This document shows positions 25,665-36,320 of a stretch of 64,000 bases of DNA, piece by piece (within the stretch, counting starts at the first letter, position 1; each line of letters begins with the position of its first letter). The stretch comes from Agromyces ramosus (GTDB taxonomy: Bacteria > Actinomycetota > Actinomycetes > Actinomycetales > Microbacteriaceae), in contig NZ_SGWY01000001.1 in the NCBI RefSeq assembly GCF_004216665.1, forward strand, positions 1,240,001 through 1,304,000, read 5' to 3'. The notes under the pieces are model-generated. The model did no database searches. It saw nothing but the letters and a program-made list of their open reading frames with translations, and had not been told where the DNA came from. The position numbers and the translations under genes are program-made.

Positions 25665-27911
25665 ATGGAAGCCTGGCCCGGCACCGCCTATCCGCTCGGT
25701 GCGACCTTCGACGGCAGCGGCACGAACTTCGCCATCTTCAGCGAGTCCGCCGAGCGCGTCGAGCTTTGCCTGTTCGCCGAGGACGGCACGGAGACCCGTG
25801 TCGAGCTGCAGGACGTCGACGCGTTCGTCTGGCACGCCTACCTGCCGCAGGTGCAGCCCGGGCAGCGCTACGGCTACCGGGTGCACGGACCGTACGATCC
25901 CGAGAACGGCCAGCGCCACAATCCGAACAAGGTGCTGCTCGACCCGTACGCCAAGGCGATGGCCGGGTGGTTCGACTGGGACCAGTCGCTCTTCGGTTAC
26001 GACTTCGGCGATCCCGACTCGCGCAACGACGACGACTCCGACGCGCACGTGATGCACTCCGTGGTCATCAACCCGTTCTTCGACTGGGCGGGCGACCGGC
26101 ACCCCAACACCCCGTACTCGGAGTCGATGATCTACGAGGCGCACGTGAAGGGCCTCACGGCGCTGCATCCGGATGTCCCGGAGGAGCAGCGCGGCACCTA
26201 CGCCGGCGTCGCGCATCCCGCCATCATCGAGCACCTGCTGAAGCTCGGCGTGACCGCCATCGAGCTCATGCCGGTGCACCAGTTCGTGCAGGACTCGACG
26301 CTCGAGGAGAAGGGCCTTCGAAACTACTGGGGCTACAACACCATCGGGTTCTTCGCGCCGCACAACGAGTACTCGTCGACCGGCGAGCTCGGCCAGCAGG
26401 CGCAGGAGTTCAAGGGCATGGTGCGCGCCCTGCACGAGGCGGGCATCGAGGTGATCCTCGACGTCGTCTACAACCACACGGCGGAGGGCAACCACCTCGG
26501 CCCGACGATCGGCTTCCGCGGGATCGACAACGCCGCGTACTACCGACTGGAGGAGGACGACCGGAGGTACTACACGGACTACACGGGAACCGGGAACTCG
26601 CTGAACGTCAGGAACCCGCACGCGCTGCAGCTGATCATGGACAGCCTGCGGTACTGGGTGCTCGAGATGCGCGTCGACGGATTCCGGTTCGACCTCGCGG
26701 CCACCCTCGCCCGCGAGTTCTACGACGTCGACCGCCTGTCGAGCTTCTTCGAGCTCGTGCAGCAGGACCCGGTCGTCTCGCAGGTGAAGCTCATCGCCGA
26801 GCCGTGGGACGTCGGCCCCGGCGGCTACCAGGTGGGCAACTTCCCGCCCCAGTGGTCGGAGTGGAACGGCAAGTACCGCGACGTGGTGCGCGACTTCTGG
26901 CGCGGCGAACCCGCCAGCCTCGGCGAGTTCGCGTCGCGCATCACCGGATCGGCCGACCTCTACGAGAACAGCGGCCGGCGGCCGGTGGCCTCGATCAACT
27001 TCGTGACCGCGCACGACGGGTTCACGCTCCGCGACCTCGTTTCGTACAACGAGAAGCACAACGACGCCAACGGCGAGCGCGGCAACGACGGGGAATCCCA
27101 CAACCGGTCGTGGAACTCGGGCGTCGAGGGGGAGACCGACGACCCCGAGGTGCTCCAGCTGCGGGCGCGCCAGCAGCGCAACATCCTCGCGACCCTGCTG
27201 CTGTCGCAGGGCGTGCCGATGCTGGCGCACGGCGACGAGCTCGGCCGCACGCAGCTCGGCAACAACAACACCTACGCGCAGGACAACGAACTCAGCTGGA
27301 TGCACTGGGACCGGGCCGACAAGCCGCTCATCGAGTTCACCGCGGCCGTCGCGCAACTGCGCAAGGACCACCCGACGTTCCGGCGCAGCCGGTTCTTCGA
27401 CGGCCGGCCCGTCGAGAGCGAGGAGGGCCCGGAGGGCCCGATGCCCGACATCGTGTGGCTGCGGCCCAACGGCACCCAGATGCGGCCGAGGGACTGGGAC
27501 GCACCCCTCGGGCGCGCCGTCGGGGTGTACCTGAACGGCAACGGCATCCGGCAGCGGGACGCGCGCGGGGAACCGATCACCGACGTGGACTTCCTGCTCT
27601 TCTACAACGCGGAGCCCGAGGCGGCGCGGTTCACGATTCCGCCGCGCACCCACCAGCAGTGGGACGTCGTGATCGACACGGCCGGCCGGACGGCCGACTC
27701 ACCACCGAAGAGCGCCGGTGAGGCGTTCGAGCTCGAGGCGCGCTCGATGCTCGTGCTCCGCGCCCACACCGAGCCCGAGGTCGAGCCCGACCACTCCGTC
27801 GCGGCGTCGCTCGCGGTGCGCACGTCGCAGTCGGATCAGCCGCCGCGGGCAACCATGGGTCCGGTCGTCTCCGGACGGCCGCAGGCGGCCAAGGCGAAAC
27901 CCGCCGACTAG
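25665..27911 (+). CDS. glgX: Glycogen debranching enzyme (GlgX/TreX)
   Basis: A 748-residue GH13 isoamylase-type enzyme cleaving alpha-1,6 branches of glycogen. A CBM48-like N-terminal domain (start [19 protein letters not shown]) precedes the (beta/alpha)8 catalytic domain, with nucleophile D343 in GFRFDLA, acid/base E379 in LIAEPWD and D451 in [16 protein letters not shown] ribosome-binding site precedes the ATG. With treY and treZ immediately downstream this is the TreX member of a TreX-TreY-TreZ set: debranch glucan, isomerise the end to trehalose, release trehalose. Confidence 0.95.
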   Translation: MEAWPGTAYPLGATFDGSGTNFAIFSESAERVELCLFAEDGTETRVELQDVDAFVWHAYLPQVQPGQRYGYRVHGPYDPENGQRHNPNKVLLDPYAKAMAGWFDWDQSLFGYDFGDPDSRNDDDSDAHVMHSVVINPFFDWAGDRHPNTPYSESMIYEAHVKGLTALHPDVPEEQRGTYAGVAHPAIIEHLLKLGVTAIELMPVHQFVQDSTLEEKGLRNYWGYNTIGFFAPHNEYSSTGELGQQAQEFKGMVRALHEAGIEVILDVVYNHTAEGNHLGPTIGFRGIDNAAYYRLEEDDRRYYTDYTGTGNSLNVRNPHALQLIMDSLRYWVLEMRVDGFRFDLAATLAREFYDVDRLSSFFELVQQDPVVSQVKLIAEPWDVGPGGYQVGNFPPQWSEWNGKYRDVVRDFWRGEPASLGEFASRITGSADLYENSGRRPVASINFVTAHDGFTLRDLVSYNEKHNDANGERGNDGESHNRSWNSGVEGETDDPEVLQLRARQQRNILATLLLSQGVPMLAHGDELGRTQLGNNNTYAQDNELSWMHWDRADKPLIEFTAAVAQLRKDHPTFRRSRFFDGRPVESEEGPEGPMPDIVWLRPNGTQMRPRDWDAPLGRAVGVYLNGNGIRQRDARGEPITDVDFLLFYNAEPEAARFTIPPRTHQQWDVVIDTAGRTADSPPKSAGEAFELEARSMLVLRAHTEPEVEPDHSVAASLAVRTSQSDQPPRATMGPVVSGRPQAAKAKPAD

Positions 27912-27936
27912 CGGCGCGACAGTGGGGGGAACACCA

Positions 27937-30267
27937 GTGAAGGCACCCGTCTCGACGTATCGCATCCAGGTGCGCCCGTCGTTCGACCTCGACGCCGTCG
28001 CGGACGTCATGGACTACCTCCACGACCTCGGCGCCGACTGGGTCTACCTCTCGCCGCTGCTCGAGGCCGAGGCCGGCTCCGACCACGGGTACGACGTGGT
28101 CGACCACTCCAGGGTCGACCCGGCGCGCGGCGGCGCCGAAGGGCTCAAGCGCGCAGCGGCGGCGGCACGGGCACGTGGCATGGGAGTGCTCGCCGACCTC
28201 GTGCCGAACCACGTCGGCGTCGCCACGCCCGCCGCGATGCGGTGGTGGTGGGATGTGCTCGCGCACGGACGCGGCTCGAGCCACGCCGAGGCCTTCGACA
28301 TCGACTGGGACTTCGGCGGGGGCAGGCTCCGCCTTCCCGTGCTCGGCAGCGCCGACGACCTCGGCGCACTGCGCCTGGTCGAGGCCGACGGCGGCCTCGA
28401 GCTGCACTACTGGGATCACCGCTTCCCCGTGGCATCCGGCACCGCGCAACCGGGCGACGACCCCGTCGCCGTGCACGGCCGCCAGCACTACGAGCTCGTC
28501 GACTGGCGGCGTGCCGACTTCGACCTGAACTACCGCCGCTTCTTCGCGGTGAACACCCTCGCCGCGATCCGCGTCGAGGTGCCGTGGGTGTTCGACGAGA
28601 GCCATGTCGAGGTGCTGCGCTGGCTGCGTGAGGGGCTCGCCGACGGCCTGCGCGTCGACCACCCCGACGGGCTCCTCGACCCGGGCGGCTACCTCGAGCG
28701 GCTCGCCGAGCAGACGCGCGGCGCCTACGTGCTCGCCGAGAAGATCCTCGAGGGCGACGAGCGGATGCCGCCGGGCTGGGCGACCGAGGGGACCACCGGG
28801 TACGACGCCCTCGCCGACGTCGACCGGGTGCTCGTCGACCCGGCCGGCGAGGCGCCGCTGACCGACCTCGACACCCGGCTGCGCGGCGGCGAGCCCGTCG
28901 ACTGGGCGGCGATGATCCACGGCACGAAGCGCGCGATCGCCGACGGCATCCTCCGGTCGGAGGTGCTGCGGCTCGACCGCACGCTCGTCGACGCGGCATC
29001 CGGCGACGACGAGCCCGGGGCCATCGCCGACGCGGTCGCCGAGCTGCTCGCGTGGTTCCCCGTGTACCGCTCGTACCTGCCGTTCGGCGCCGGCCACCTG
29101 CGCGAGGCGGCCGAGCTCACGGTGCGGCACCGCCCCGAGCTGGCGGCCGTGGTCCAGCGGCTGCTGCCGATCCTGTCCGATGCGGGCCACCCGGCGGCGC
29201 AGCGGTTCCAGCAGACCAGCGGGATGGTCATGGCGAAGGGCGTGGAGGACACCGCGTTCTACCGGTACACGCGGCTCACCAGCCTGACCGAGGTGGGTGG
29301 CGACCCGGCCGAGTTCGCGATCGACGTGGCGGAGTTCCACGCCCGGGCCCTCAGCCGGGAGGAGCGGATGACGCGGTCGATGACGACGCTGTCGACGCAC
29401 GACACCAAGCGCGGTGAGGACGTGCGCGCCCGCCTCCACGTGATCGCCGAGGTGCCGGCGGAGTGGGCGGCCGTTCTCGACGAGCTGCGTGCGCTGACGC
29501 CCCTCGGCGACGGCCCGCTCGAGCACCTGCTCTGGCAGGCGATCGTCGGCTCGTGGCCGGCGAGCCCGGAACGACTGCACGCCTATGCCGAGAAGGCCGC
29601 CCGCGAGGCCGGGGACTCGACGACGTGGAGCGCGCCCGACGCGGAGTTCGAGGCGCGCATGCACGCGCTGGTCGACGCGGTGTTCGAGGACGAGCGCGTG
29701 GCCGGGCTCGTCGGCCGGGCCGTGGCCCTGCTCGAGACGCCCGGATGGTCGAACTCGCTGGCGGCGAAGCTGATCCAGCTCACCGCACCCGGCGTGCCCG
29801 ACGTGTACCAGGGCAGCGAGCTGTGGGAGCAGTCGCTCGTGGACCCCGACAACCGCCGGCCGGTCGACTTCGACCTGCGCCGCCGCATCCTGGCCATGCT
29901 CGACGCCGGGGCCGTTCCCCGGCTCGGTGGTGGCGGGGCGGCCAAGCTGCTCGTCACGAGCCGGGCGCTGCGGCTGCGCCGCGATCGGCCCGAGCTGTTC
30001 ACGGAGTACACGCCGCTCGCGGCATCCGGACCGGCCGCCGATCACCTCGTCGCGTTCGACCGGGGCGGCGCGATCACCCTCGCCACGCGGCTGCCGGTCG
30101 GCCTCGCCGCGCGGGGCGGCTGGGAGGACACCGTGGTCGACGTCGGCAGCACGCCGGTCGTCGACGTCATCACCGGCCGGCACCACTCGGGCGGTGCCCT
30201 GCGGCTCGCCGAGGTGCTCGGCACCTATCCGGTGGCGCTGCTCGTCGACGAAGGAGGCCCGGCATGA
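27937..30267 (+). CDS. treY: Malto-oligosyltrehalose synthase
   Basis: A 776-residue GH13 enzyme that turns the reducing-end alpha-1,4 bond of maltodextrins into the alpha,alpha-1,1 bond of trehalose. It starts [16 protein letters not shown], with [18 protein letters not shown] typical of TreY. Catalytic residues are D241 (LRVDHPDG), E268 (VLAEKILE) and D489 ([10 protein letters not shown]). Start is GTG with a GGGGGGA site at 27923-27930. Its stop overlaps the treZ ATG (30264-30267). Confidence 0.95.
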   Translation: MKAPVSTYRIQVRPSFDLDAVADVMDYLHDLGADWVYLSPLLEAEAGSDHGYDVVDHSRVDPARGGAEGLKRAAAAARARGMGVLADLVPNHVGVATPAAMRWWWDVLAHGRGSSHAEAFDIDWDFGGGRLRLPVLGSADDLGALRLVEADGGLELHYWDHRFPVASGTAQPGDDPVAVHGRQHYELVDWRRADFDLNYRRFFAVNTLAAIRVEVPWVFDESHVEVLRWLREGLADGLRVDHPDGLLDPGGYLERLAEQTRGAYVLAEKILEGDERMPPGWATEGTTGYDALADVDRVLVDPAGEAPLTDLDTRLRGGEPVDWAAMIHGTKRAIADGILRSEVLRLDRTLVDAASGDDEPGAIADAVAELLAWFPVYRSYLPFGAGHLREAAELTVRHRPELAAVVQRLLPILSDAGHPAAQRFQQTSGMVMAKGVEDTAFYRYTRLTSLTEVGGDPAEFAIDVAEFHARALSREERMTRSMTTLSTHDTKRGEDVRARLHVIAEVPAEWAAVLDELRALTPLGDGPLEHLLWQAIVGSWPASPERLHAYAEKAAREAGDSTTWSAPDAEFEARMHALVDAVFEDERVAGLVGRAVALLETPGWSNSLAAKLIQLTAPGVPDVYQGSELWEQSLVDPDNRRPVDFDLRRRILAMLDAGAVPRLGGGGAAKLLVTSRALRLRRDRPELFTEYTPLAASGPAADHLVAFDRGGAITLATRLPVGLAARGGWEDTVVDVGSTPVVDVITGRHHSGGALRLAEVLGTYPVALLVDEGGPA

Positions 30268-32045
30268 CCGAGTTCCGCGTGTGGGCGCCCCGGGCGACCC
30301 GGATGACGCTGCAGCTCGACGGCATGCTGCATCCGATGTCCGCCGAGCCCGGCGGCTGGTGGAGCGCGTCGGGAGCGGGCAGCGAATACGGCTACCTCAT
30401 CGACGAGGCCGAGACGCCGCGACCCGACCCGCGGTCGCGGCAGCAGCCCGACGGCGTGCACGGGCTCTCCCGCGTGTTCGATCCGCGCGCGCACGAGTGG
30501 CGTGATCGCGGCTGGACGGGCCGCCAGCTGGCGGGCGGCGTCGTCTACGAGCTGCACATCGGCACGTTCACGCCCGAGGGCACGCTGGACGCCGCCATCG
30601 GCCGGCTCGACCACCTCGTCGACCTCGGCGTCGACTTCGTCGAGGTGCTGCCCGTCAACGCGTTCAACGGCGAGTGGAACTGGGGTTACGACGGCGTGCT
30701 CTGGTACGCGGTGCAGGAGTCCTACGGCGGCCCCGCCGCCTACCAGCGCTTCGTCGACGCCTGCCACCAGCGCGGGCTGGCGGTGATCCAGGACGTGGTC
30801 TACAACCACCTCGGTCCGAGCGGCAACTACCTGCCCGAGTTCGGCCCGTACCTGCACGAGGGTCGCGCGAACACCTGGGGCGCGTCGCTCAACCTCGACG
30901 GGCCGGACTCCGACGCGGTGCGCGAGCACGTCATCCGGAACGCGCTGATGTGGCTCGACGACTATCACGTCGACGGGCTGCGGCTCGACGCCGTGCACGC
31001 GCTCGTCGACCACCGCGCCGTGCACGTGCTCGAGGAGCTCGCCGAGCGCGTCGACGCGCTGTCGGCGCACCTGGGCCGCCCGCTCACGCTGATCGCCGAG
31101 AGCGACCTCAACGATCCGCGGATGATCCGACCCCGCGAGGCGCACGGGTACGGCATCGCGGCGCAGTGGAGCGACGACTTCCACCACGCGGTGCACGTGG
31201 CCGTCTCGGGTGAGACCGTGGGCTACTACGAGGACTTCGCCCCGCTCGCCGCCCTGAAGGACGTGCTCGAGCGCGGGTTCTTCCACGCGCGCGCCACGTC
31301 GACGTTCCGCGGCCGGCTGCACGGGCGCCCGATCGACGTGGAGCGCACGCCCGCCTGGCGGCTCGTCGTGTTCGACCAGGACCACGACCAGGTCGGCAAC
31401 CGGGCCTCGGGCGACCGGCTCGCGGCATCCGTCGACGACGGCGGCCTCGCGATCGCGGCGGCGCTCACCCTGCTCTCGCCGTTCACGCCGATGCTGTTCA
31501 TGGGCGAGGAATGGGCGGCCTCCACGCCGTGGCAGTTCTTCACGTCGCACCCCGAGCCCGAGCTCGGGCGCGCGACGGCCGAGGGGCGCATCGCGGAGTT
31601 CGCGCGCATGGGGTGGGACCCCGCCGTCGTGCCCGATCCGCAGGATCCCGAGACGTTCCGGCGCTCGAAGCTCGATTGGGCGGAGCCGTACCCCGAGGCC
31701 GACGTCGACACGCGTCAGACGCTGATGCTGCGCTGGTACCGGGACCTCATCGCGCTGCGCCGCGAGCGACCCGAGCTCACCGACCCGTCGATGCTCGCCA
31801 CGCGGGTCGACGTGGACGAGGAGGCGCGCACCGTCGTCGTGCATCGCGGCGGCGTGGTGATCGCGGCGAACCTGGGGCCGGCCGGAACCGCCACGACGCT
31901 CGGCGGCCGGGTCCTCCTGCACTCCGGCGAGCTCGCCGGCGACGACGTGCCCGAAGCGGCGCAGGCGCTCGTGCTCCCGGCCCGTTCGGTCGTGGTCGTC
32001 GACACCGCGGTTCGCCCCACGGCGAATCCGCTGGCGCGCGGCTGA
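30264..32045 (+). CDS. treZ: Malto-oligosyltrehalose trehalohydrolase
   Basis: A 593-residue GH13 enzyme releasing free trehalose from the TreY product. The N-terminal beta domain starts [11 protein letters not shown]; the catalytic barrel has [14 protein letters not shown]242 (LRLDAVHAL), E279 (LIAESDLND) and D375 in [20 protein letters not shown] (30251-30257) precedes the ATG, which overlaps the treY stop (ATGA). Trehalose made here would serve as osmoprotectant or carbon reserve. Confidence 0.95.
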   Translation: MTEFRVWAPRATRMTLQLDGMLHPMSAEPGGWWSASGAGSEYGYLIDEAETPRPDPRSRQQPDGVHGLSRVFDPRAHEWRDRGWTGRQLAGGVVYELHIGTFTPEGTLDAAIGRLDHLVDLGVDFVEVLPVNAFNGEWNWGYDGVLWYAVQESYGGPAAYQRFVDACHQRGLAVIQDVVYNHLGPSGNYLPEFGPYLHEGRANTWGASLNLDGPDSDAVREHVIRNALMWLDDYHVDGLRLDAVHALVDHRAVHVLEELAERVDALSAHLGRPLTLIAESDLNDPRMIRPREAHGYGIAAQWSDDFHHAVHVAVSGETVGYYEDFAPLAALKDVLERGFFHARATSTFRGRLHGRPIDVERTPAWRLVVFDQDHDQVGNRASGDRLAASVDDGGLAIAAALTLLSPFTPMLFMGEEWAASTPWQFFTSHPEPELGRATAEGRIAEFARMGWDPAVVPDPQDPETFRRSKLDWAEPYPEADVDTRQTLMLRWYRDLIALRRERPELTDPSMLATRVDVDEEARTVVVHRGGVVIAANLGPAGTATTLGGRVLLHSGELAGDDVPEAAQALVLPARSVVVVDTAVRPTANPLARG

Positions 32046-32093
32046 CGTGTCGACCCCCTTCGCCCATCGGTCGGTTCCGCCTAGCATGTCGGG

Positions 32094-32804
32094 GTGAGCA
32101 ACCTCGTCGTGATCCCGTGGCGCGCGACGCCGTCCCGGCTGGAGGCGTTCGAACGGGTCGTCGCGTGGTACGAGCTGACCCTGCCCGAGTTCGCGATCCG
32201 GACCCTCGACACCGACGACGAGCAGTTCGCGCTCGCCCGGATCCGCAACCTCGCCGTGTCGATCCTCGACGACCCCGACGACGTCGTGGTGATCAACGAC
32301 GCCGACACGTTCCCGGAGCCCGAACCGCTCCGTGCGGCCGTCGTCGCGGCCGCCGACAGCGGACGCGTGCAGCTTCCGTACACGGCCTACCACTGGCTCG
32401 GCCCCGAGGGCTCGGCGCAGTTCGCGGCGGGCGCCGCTCCACGGGACTGCACCTTCGAGCTCGTGCACCGCGCCTGCTCCGGCGTGTACGTCACCACCCG
32501 CCGCACCTGGGAGGCGCACGGCGGGCAGGACGAGCGGTTCCGCGGCTGGGGCTTCGAGGACGTGGCGTGGTATCTCGCCCATGAGACGCTGCTCGGCGCA
32601 CCGCCGCAGCGACACGAGGGCCGGGTGTACGCGCTGGACCATGCCGTGGAGACGCGGGCGGGCGAACAGTACGAGCGGAACGCGCGGCTCATGCAGCGCT
32701 ACCGGGATGCCGCCGGCGACGTCGCGGCGATGGCCGAGCTCGTCGGCGAGCGTCAGGCTGCGAGCGCCGCGAGGGCCAGCTCCGGTCCGGGCGCCGCGGC
32801 CTGA
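32094..32804 (+). CDS. Glycosyltransferase with galactosyltransferase-type C-terminal region
   Basis: A 236-residue GT-A type enzyme. The DxD metal/nucleotide motif is in NDADTFPEP (about residues 69-77), and GGQDERFRGWGFEDVAW (about 142-158) matches the Glyco_transf_7C / galactosyltransferase C-terminal motif (GWGxED). There is no membrane segment. The GTG start is supported by TAGCAT (32082-32087) six bases upstream (leaderless). The last 17 codons overlap the 3' end of the convergent glycosyltransferase gene, and this Ala/Ser-rich tail is probably unstructured. Donor and acceptor are unknown; the neighbours suggest glycan or glycolipid synthesis. Confidence 0.8.
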   Translation: MSNLVVIPWRATPSRLEAFERVVAWYELTLPEFAIRTLDTDDEQFALARIRNLAVSILDDPDDVVVINDADTFPEPEPLRAAVVAAADSGRVQLPYTAYHWLGPEGSAQFAAGAAPRDCTFELVHRACSGVYVTTRRTWEAHGGQDERFRGWGFEDVAWYLAHETLLGAPPQRHEGRVYALDHAVETRAGEQYERNARLMQRYRDAAGDVAAMAELVGERQAASAARASSGPGAAA

Positions 32805-34048
32805 CCCGCCGCCGCGGCGTCGAGCCGCGCCCTCGCATCGGGATCGAGCCCGAGCACCTGTGCGATCGCGCCCGCGAGCTCGTCGACGGATGCCGCGTTC
32901 GGGTCGAGTGCCACGCCGAAGCCGCTGCGCTCGACGGCGGCGGCGCCCGCGAACTGGTCGGTCGAGAACGGCAGCACGACGAGCGGGACTCCCGACCCGA
33001 TCGCCTCGGTCACGGAGTTGTTGCCGCCGTGCGTCACGCCGGCACCGGCCGCGCCGAGCAGCCGCACCTGTGGCAGGTAGTCGCGCACCAGCCAGCTGCG
33101 GGGCACTTCGCCGAGCTCGGCGGCTTCCGTCGAGCCGGTCGCGATCGCCGCCCTGACGTGAAGGGTGCGGAGCGCGTCGGCCACCCGTCGGAGCACGTCG
33201 CCGCGCACGGAGAGGAAGCTGCCGAAGCTCACGTAGACGAAGGGGTCAGCCGTGGCCAGCCAGGCCTCCACCTCGGGGTCCTCCGGCTCGACGCGACGCG
33301 TCGACCCCAGGAAGCGGTGCGGTGGCAGGAGGGCACGACGCCCGGGGTCGGCGAGCTCCTCCGGGTAGTTGTAGAGCACGAGCGGGCCGTGCTCCGCGAA
33401 CGCGTCGGAGGACGGCGAGGCATCGGGTCGGAGCTCCTGCGCGGCGCGGTTCCATTCCGCGGTGAAGCGCGCCGACACCCGCCGGCAGAGCCCGAGGAGC
33501 TCCTCGAGCTCGTCGGCGCCCGGACGGAATGCGGCCGGCCACGTCGGCGGGTAGCCGTAGACCTCGGAACCGACCGGGAGCGCCGTCGGGTGCCCCAGGA
33601 CGATGTCGCCGTGCGGGATCCCGGCGGTGGTGAGGCCGAGGCGTGCGCTGAAGGCGAGGTGGTCGACGATGATCGCGTCGGGCGACACGGCGTCGACGAT
33701 GCGCTGCGTCTCGCGCGCGGCTTCGACCGGTCGCCACATGAGGTCGGTGAGCCGCTCCGCCGCCTGGTAGGCCAGCGTCGGAACCGCGCCGCGCCGGGTC
33801 GCCGCGAAGAATCCGCGGAGTGAGTCGCCCTCGTCCGCCGGTTGCCGGTCGGCCGTGATCACGCCCGGATTCGAGCCTCGACCGAGCCGGAGGTCGCGGC
33901 GCTCGAAGCCGAATCGCGCGACGAGGTCCGCCGTCGCGGGCCCGCAAGCGACGACCACGTGCTCGCCCCGGTCGCGCCATGCGGTCGCGAGGGTGGCGAG
34001 CGGCAGCAGGTGCGACGCGTAGTCGGGGCTGATGACGAGGAGCGTCAT
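32753..34048 (-). CDS. GT1-family (MGT/UGT-like) glycosyltransferase
   Basis: A 431-residue GT-B enzyme. The N-terminal domain begins MTLLVISPDYASHLLPLATLA, with HLLPL matching the acceptor-side His of GT1 enzymes; the C-terminal domain has YVSFGSF, the donor-binding GVTHGGNNSVTEAIGSGVP and LPFSTDQFAGA, a clear nucleotide-sugar signature of macrolide/antibiotic-type and related bacterial glycosyltransferases. Targets are usually small hydrophobic molecules or lipids. It starts inside the stop of the HEAT-GT4 gene (ATGA, 34045-34048) and overlaps the convergent GT gene by 52 bases at its end. Confidence 0.85.
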   Translation of the reverse strand: MTLLVISPDYASHLLPLATLATAWRDRGEHVVVACGPATADLVARFGFERRDLRLGRGSNPGVITADRQPADEGDSLRGFFAATRRGAVPTLAYQAAERLTDLMWRPVEAARETQRIVDAVSPDAIIVDHLAFSARLGLTTAGIPHGDIVLGHPTALPVGSEVYGYPPTWPAAFRPGADELEELLGLCRRVSARFTAEWNRAAQELRPDASPSSDAFAEHGPLVLYNYPEELADPGRRALLPPHRFLGSTRRVEPEDPEVEAWLATADPFVYVSFGSFLSVRGDVLRRVADALRTLHVRAAIATGSTEAAELGEVPRSWLVRDYLPQVRLLGAAGAGVTHGGNNSVTEAIGSGVPLVVLPFSTDQFAGAAAVERSGFGVALDPNAASVDELAGAIAQVLGLDPDARARLDAAAAGQAAAPGPELALAALAA

Positions 34049-36201
34049 CGGATGGCGTCGACCCGATCGAGCATGGCGGCCTCGTCGCGCGCGACGCCGC
34101 GGTACACCTCGCCGAGGGCCACCGACATCCGCTGGATCGTGAAGCGGTCCCGCACCATCGCCCGCGACCGATCGGCTCGGGCATCGCCGGGCTCCGCCGC
34201 GACGGCCGAGACGGCCGCGTCGAGGGCCTCGTGGAGTCGAGCCGCGTCCCAGGTCGCGGTGAGCAGCCCGGTCACGCCGTGCTCGATGTAGGTGGCCGGC
34301 CCGCCGCCGTCGGGTGCGACGACGAAGAGCCCGGTGGCCATGGCCTCGAGCAGCGCGATCCCGAACTCCTCCTTGATGCTCGCGCAGGCGTAGACGCCGC
34401 CCGGAGCACTGAGGCCGGGCAGCCCGAATCGGGCGGCGGCGATCCATCGGGCTGCGACGTCGTTGGCCCGATGACCGGGAAGCAGCAACCCGGCACCCGC
34501 CCGCTCGGCCACGGGCACGATCGCCTCGATGCGATCGAGCTGCTCGCGCTCGTCGAGAGAGGGCCGGTCGACGTCGCCTCCGATGACGAGGAGATTGGCG
34601 CGCCCCGCGAGCGGATCGCGGGCCCAGGCCTCCACGAGGGTGGCCATGCCCTTCACGCGGTGCAGGCGTCCGACGCTCACGATGAGGGGCATGCCACGGC
34701 GCTCGACCGGAAGCGACCCGACCAGTTCGCGCAGCTCGCGCAGCGCGGCCCCCGGTTCGCCGCCACGCGCGTGCGCCGACGCGTCGGAGATCGCGCGATC
34801 GATCGTGGCCAGGTCGACGCCCTCCGGCACGATCGTGTGCCGCTCGGCGTGCGCGGTGAGGTCGATGCCGACGAGGCGGCGCATGTCCTCCTCCAGTCGC
34901 GGCCTCGGGAACAGCACGGTATGGGCGGCGTTCGCCGCCAGGCTCTGGACGAGACGCGACCGGAACCAGAAGTGCTCGGCGACGTCCCTCCGGCCGAAGG
35001 CCCCGCGCGTGAGCGAGCCCGACCGGTCCAGTGACTCGATCACCGCGTGCGGGTCGGGGGCGACGGTGAAGACGACCGGGATCCCGAGCTCGCGCGCGAC
35101 ATCCGCCGCCGCCAGGCTGCCGACGTCGGCCATCCGCAGGTGCAGCAGGTCGACGCGGCCGGCGGCACGGAGGATGCGTCGGATGCCGCGGCGCGTCACG
35201 ACCCGCAACGGCCACGCGGCGGCGGACGGCACGGGATCGCGGAGCAGCGGGATGCGGCCGTACACGTGGCCGTGCTCGGCGGCGCGAATCGCGCGGAGGT
35301 CGGCGGTGGCTTCGAGCACCGACCCGCGCGAGAGGGTGATGACGCGTCGCACGCCGGTCGAGCCGTCGCGCACGAGTGCGTCGCCGAGTCGCACGAGGAG
35401 CGTCGCGATGCCGCCGTTGTCGCCCGACCCCGCCGAGCTCAGCAGCGGATCGATGTCGGCGTGCAGGAAGAGCTGGGCGATGGTCAGCTCTTGCGTTCGA
35501 GTGGACTCGCGAGGGCGCGGGGCGGCCAGGTCGACGAGCGCGAGTCGGGCGACGTCGCCGAGGAGGTCGTCACCGATCGCCGCCGCCTCGAGCAGGTCGA
35601 CCACGCGCTCGTCGGGTGGGCGCTGGCCGATCGCCGCCATCGCCGCGATGCGCACGACGTCGGCCTCGCCGGCATCCGTCGCGAGCCGCAGCAGCGGGGC
35701 GGTCGCGAGCGAGTGCCGCACGAGCCCGAGCGTCTCGGCGAGCCGTGCGCGAGCCTCGGGTCCGGCGACGCCCAGGAGGGCGCCCTCCACGCCGACGACC
35801 ATCTGCTCCGCGGTCGCCGCCGACCACCGCTCGAGGGTGCGCTGCGCCAGCATGCCGGTGAACCCGCCGTCGACCACCATGCCCAGGAGCGCGCCCATCG
35901 CGTCCGCACGGGGAAGGCCGGACCCGAGCGCCCAGGCGGCGTGCTCGCGGAGGAATGCGCGCTCGTCGGACAGCAGGCCGACGAGCGTCCGGCCGGCCTC
36001 GCCGTCGAACACCTGGGCGAGGGCATGGGTCGCCGCGATCGCGGCGAGCTCGTCGTCGCCGTGGAGCGCCTGTGCGAGCACCCGGATGGTTCGGACACCC
36101 GGATCACGACCGGCCTCGAAGGCCAGGTCGTCGGCGAGGCGCATGGCGTCGACGATCGACGGCGCGACCATGACGGCGTCGAGTGCGGTCTGGACTCCCA
36201 C
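34045..36201 (-). CDS. HEAT-repeat-like domain fused to a GT4-family glycosyltransferase
   Basis: A 718-residue protein. Residues 1-215 are built from repeated ~30-residue helical pairs (for example LSDERAFLREHAAWALGSGL and EADVVRIAAMAAIGQRPPDE), the pattern of HEAT/PBS-lyase repeats used for protein binding. The rest is a GT-B fold: N-domain about 225-480, C-domain about 490-700 with VSVGRLHRVKGMATLVEAW and EEFGIALLEAMATGLFVVAP followed by GGPATYIEHG, the GT4 donor-site signature. Start is GTG at 36201 with AGGGAGGG 5-12 bases upstream. There is no membrane segment. It is coupled to the GT1 gene. The repeat domain may recruit a partner or acceptor (inference). Confidence 0.85.
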   Translation of the reverse strand: MGVQTALDAVMVAPSIVDAMRLADDLAFEAGRDPGVRTIRVLAQALHGDDELAAIAATHALAQVFDGEAGRTLVGLLSDERAFLREHAAWALGSGLPRADAMGALLGMVVDGGFTGMLAQRTLERWSAATAEQMVVGVEGALLGVAGPEARARLAETLGLVRHSLATAPLLRLATDAGEADVVRIAAMAAIGQRPPDERVVDLLEAAAIGDDLLGDVARLALVDLAAPRPRESTRTQELTIAQLFLHADIDPLLSSAGSGDNGGIATLLVRLGDALVRDGSTGVRRVITLSRGSVLEATADLRAIRAAEHGHVYGRIPLLRDPVPSAAAWPLRVVTRRGIRRILRAAGRVDLLHLRMADVGSLAAADVARELGIPVVFTVAPDPHAVIESLDRSGSLTRGAFGRRDVAEHFWFRSRLVQSLAANAAHTVLFPRPRLEEDMRRLVGIDLTAHAERHTIVPEGVDLATIDRAISDASAHARGGEPGAALRELRELVGSLPVERRGMPLIVSVGRLHRVKGMATLVEAWARDPLAGRANLLVIGGDVDRPSLDEREQLDRIEAIVPVAERAGAGLLLPGHRANDVAARWIAAARFGLPGLSAPGGVYACASIKEEFGIALLEAMATGLFVVAPDGGGPATYIEHGVTGLLTATWDAARLHEALDAAVSAVAAEPGDARADRSRAMVRDRFTIQRMSVALGEVYRGVARDEAAMLDRVDAIR

Positions 36202-36320
36202 GGTGCCCTCCCTCGCTGGCGGCACGATCGCGCCGCCGGGGCGGTGCAGGTGCTGTGCACGATACTTGGTCAGTTCACGGGTTCCGTCCACCGGTTGACA
36301 GGCCTCGGAAAGGCAGGCAG

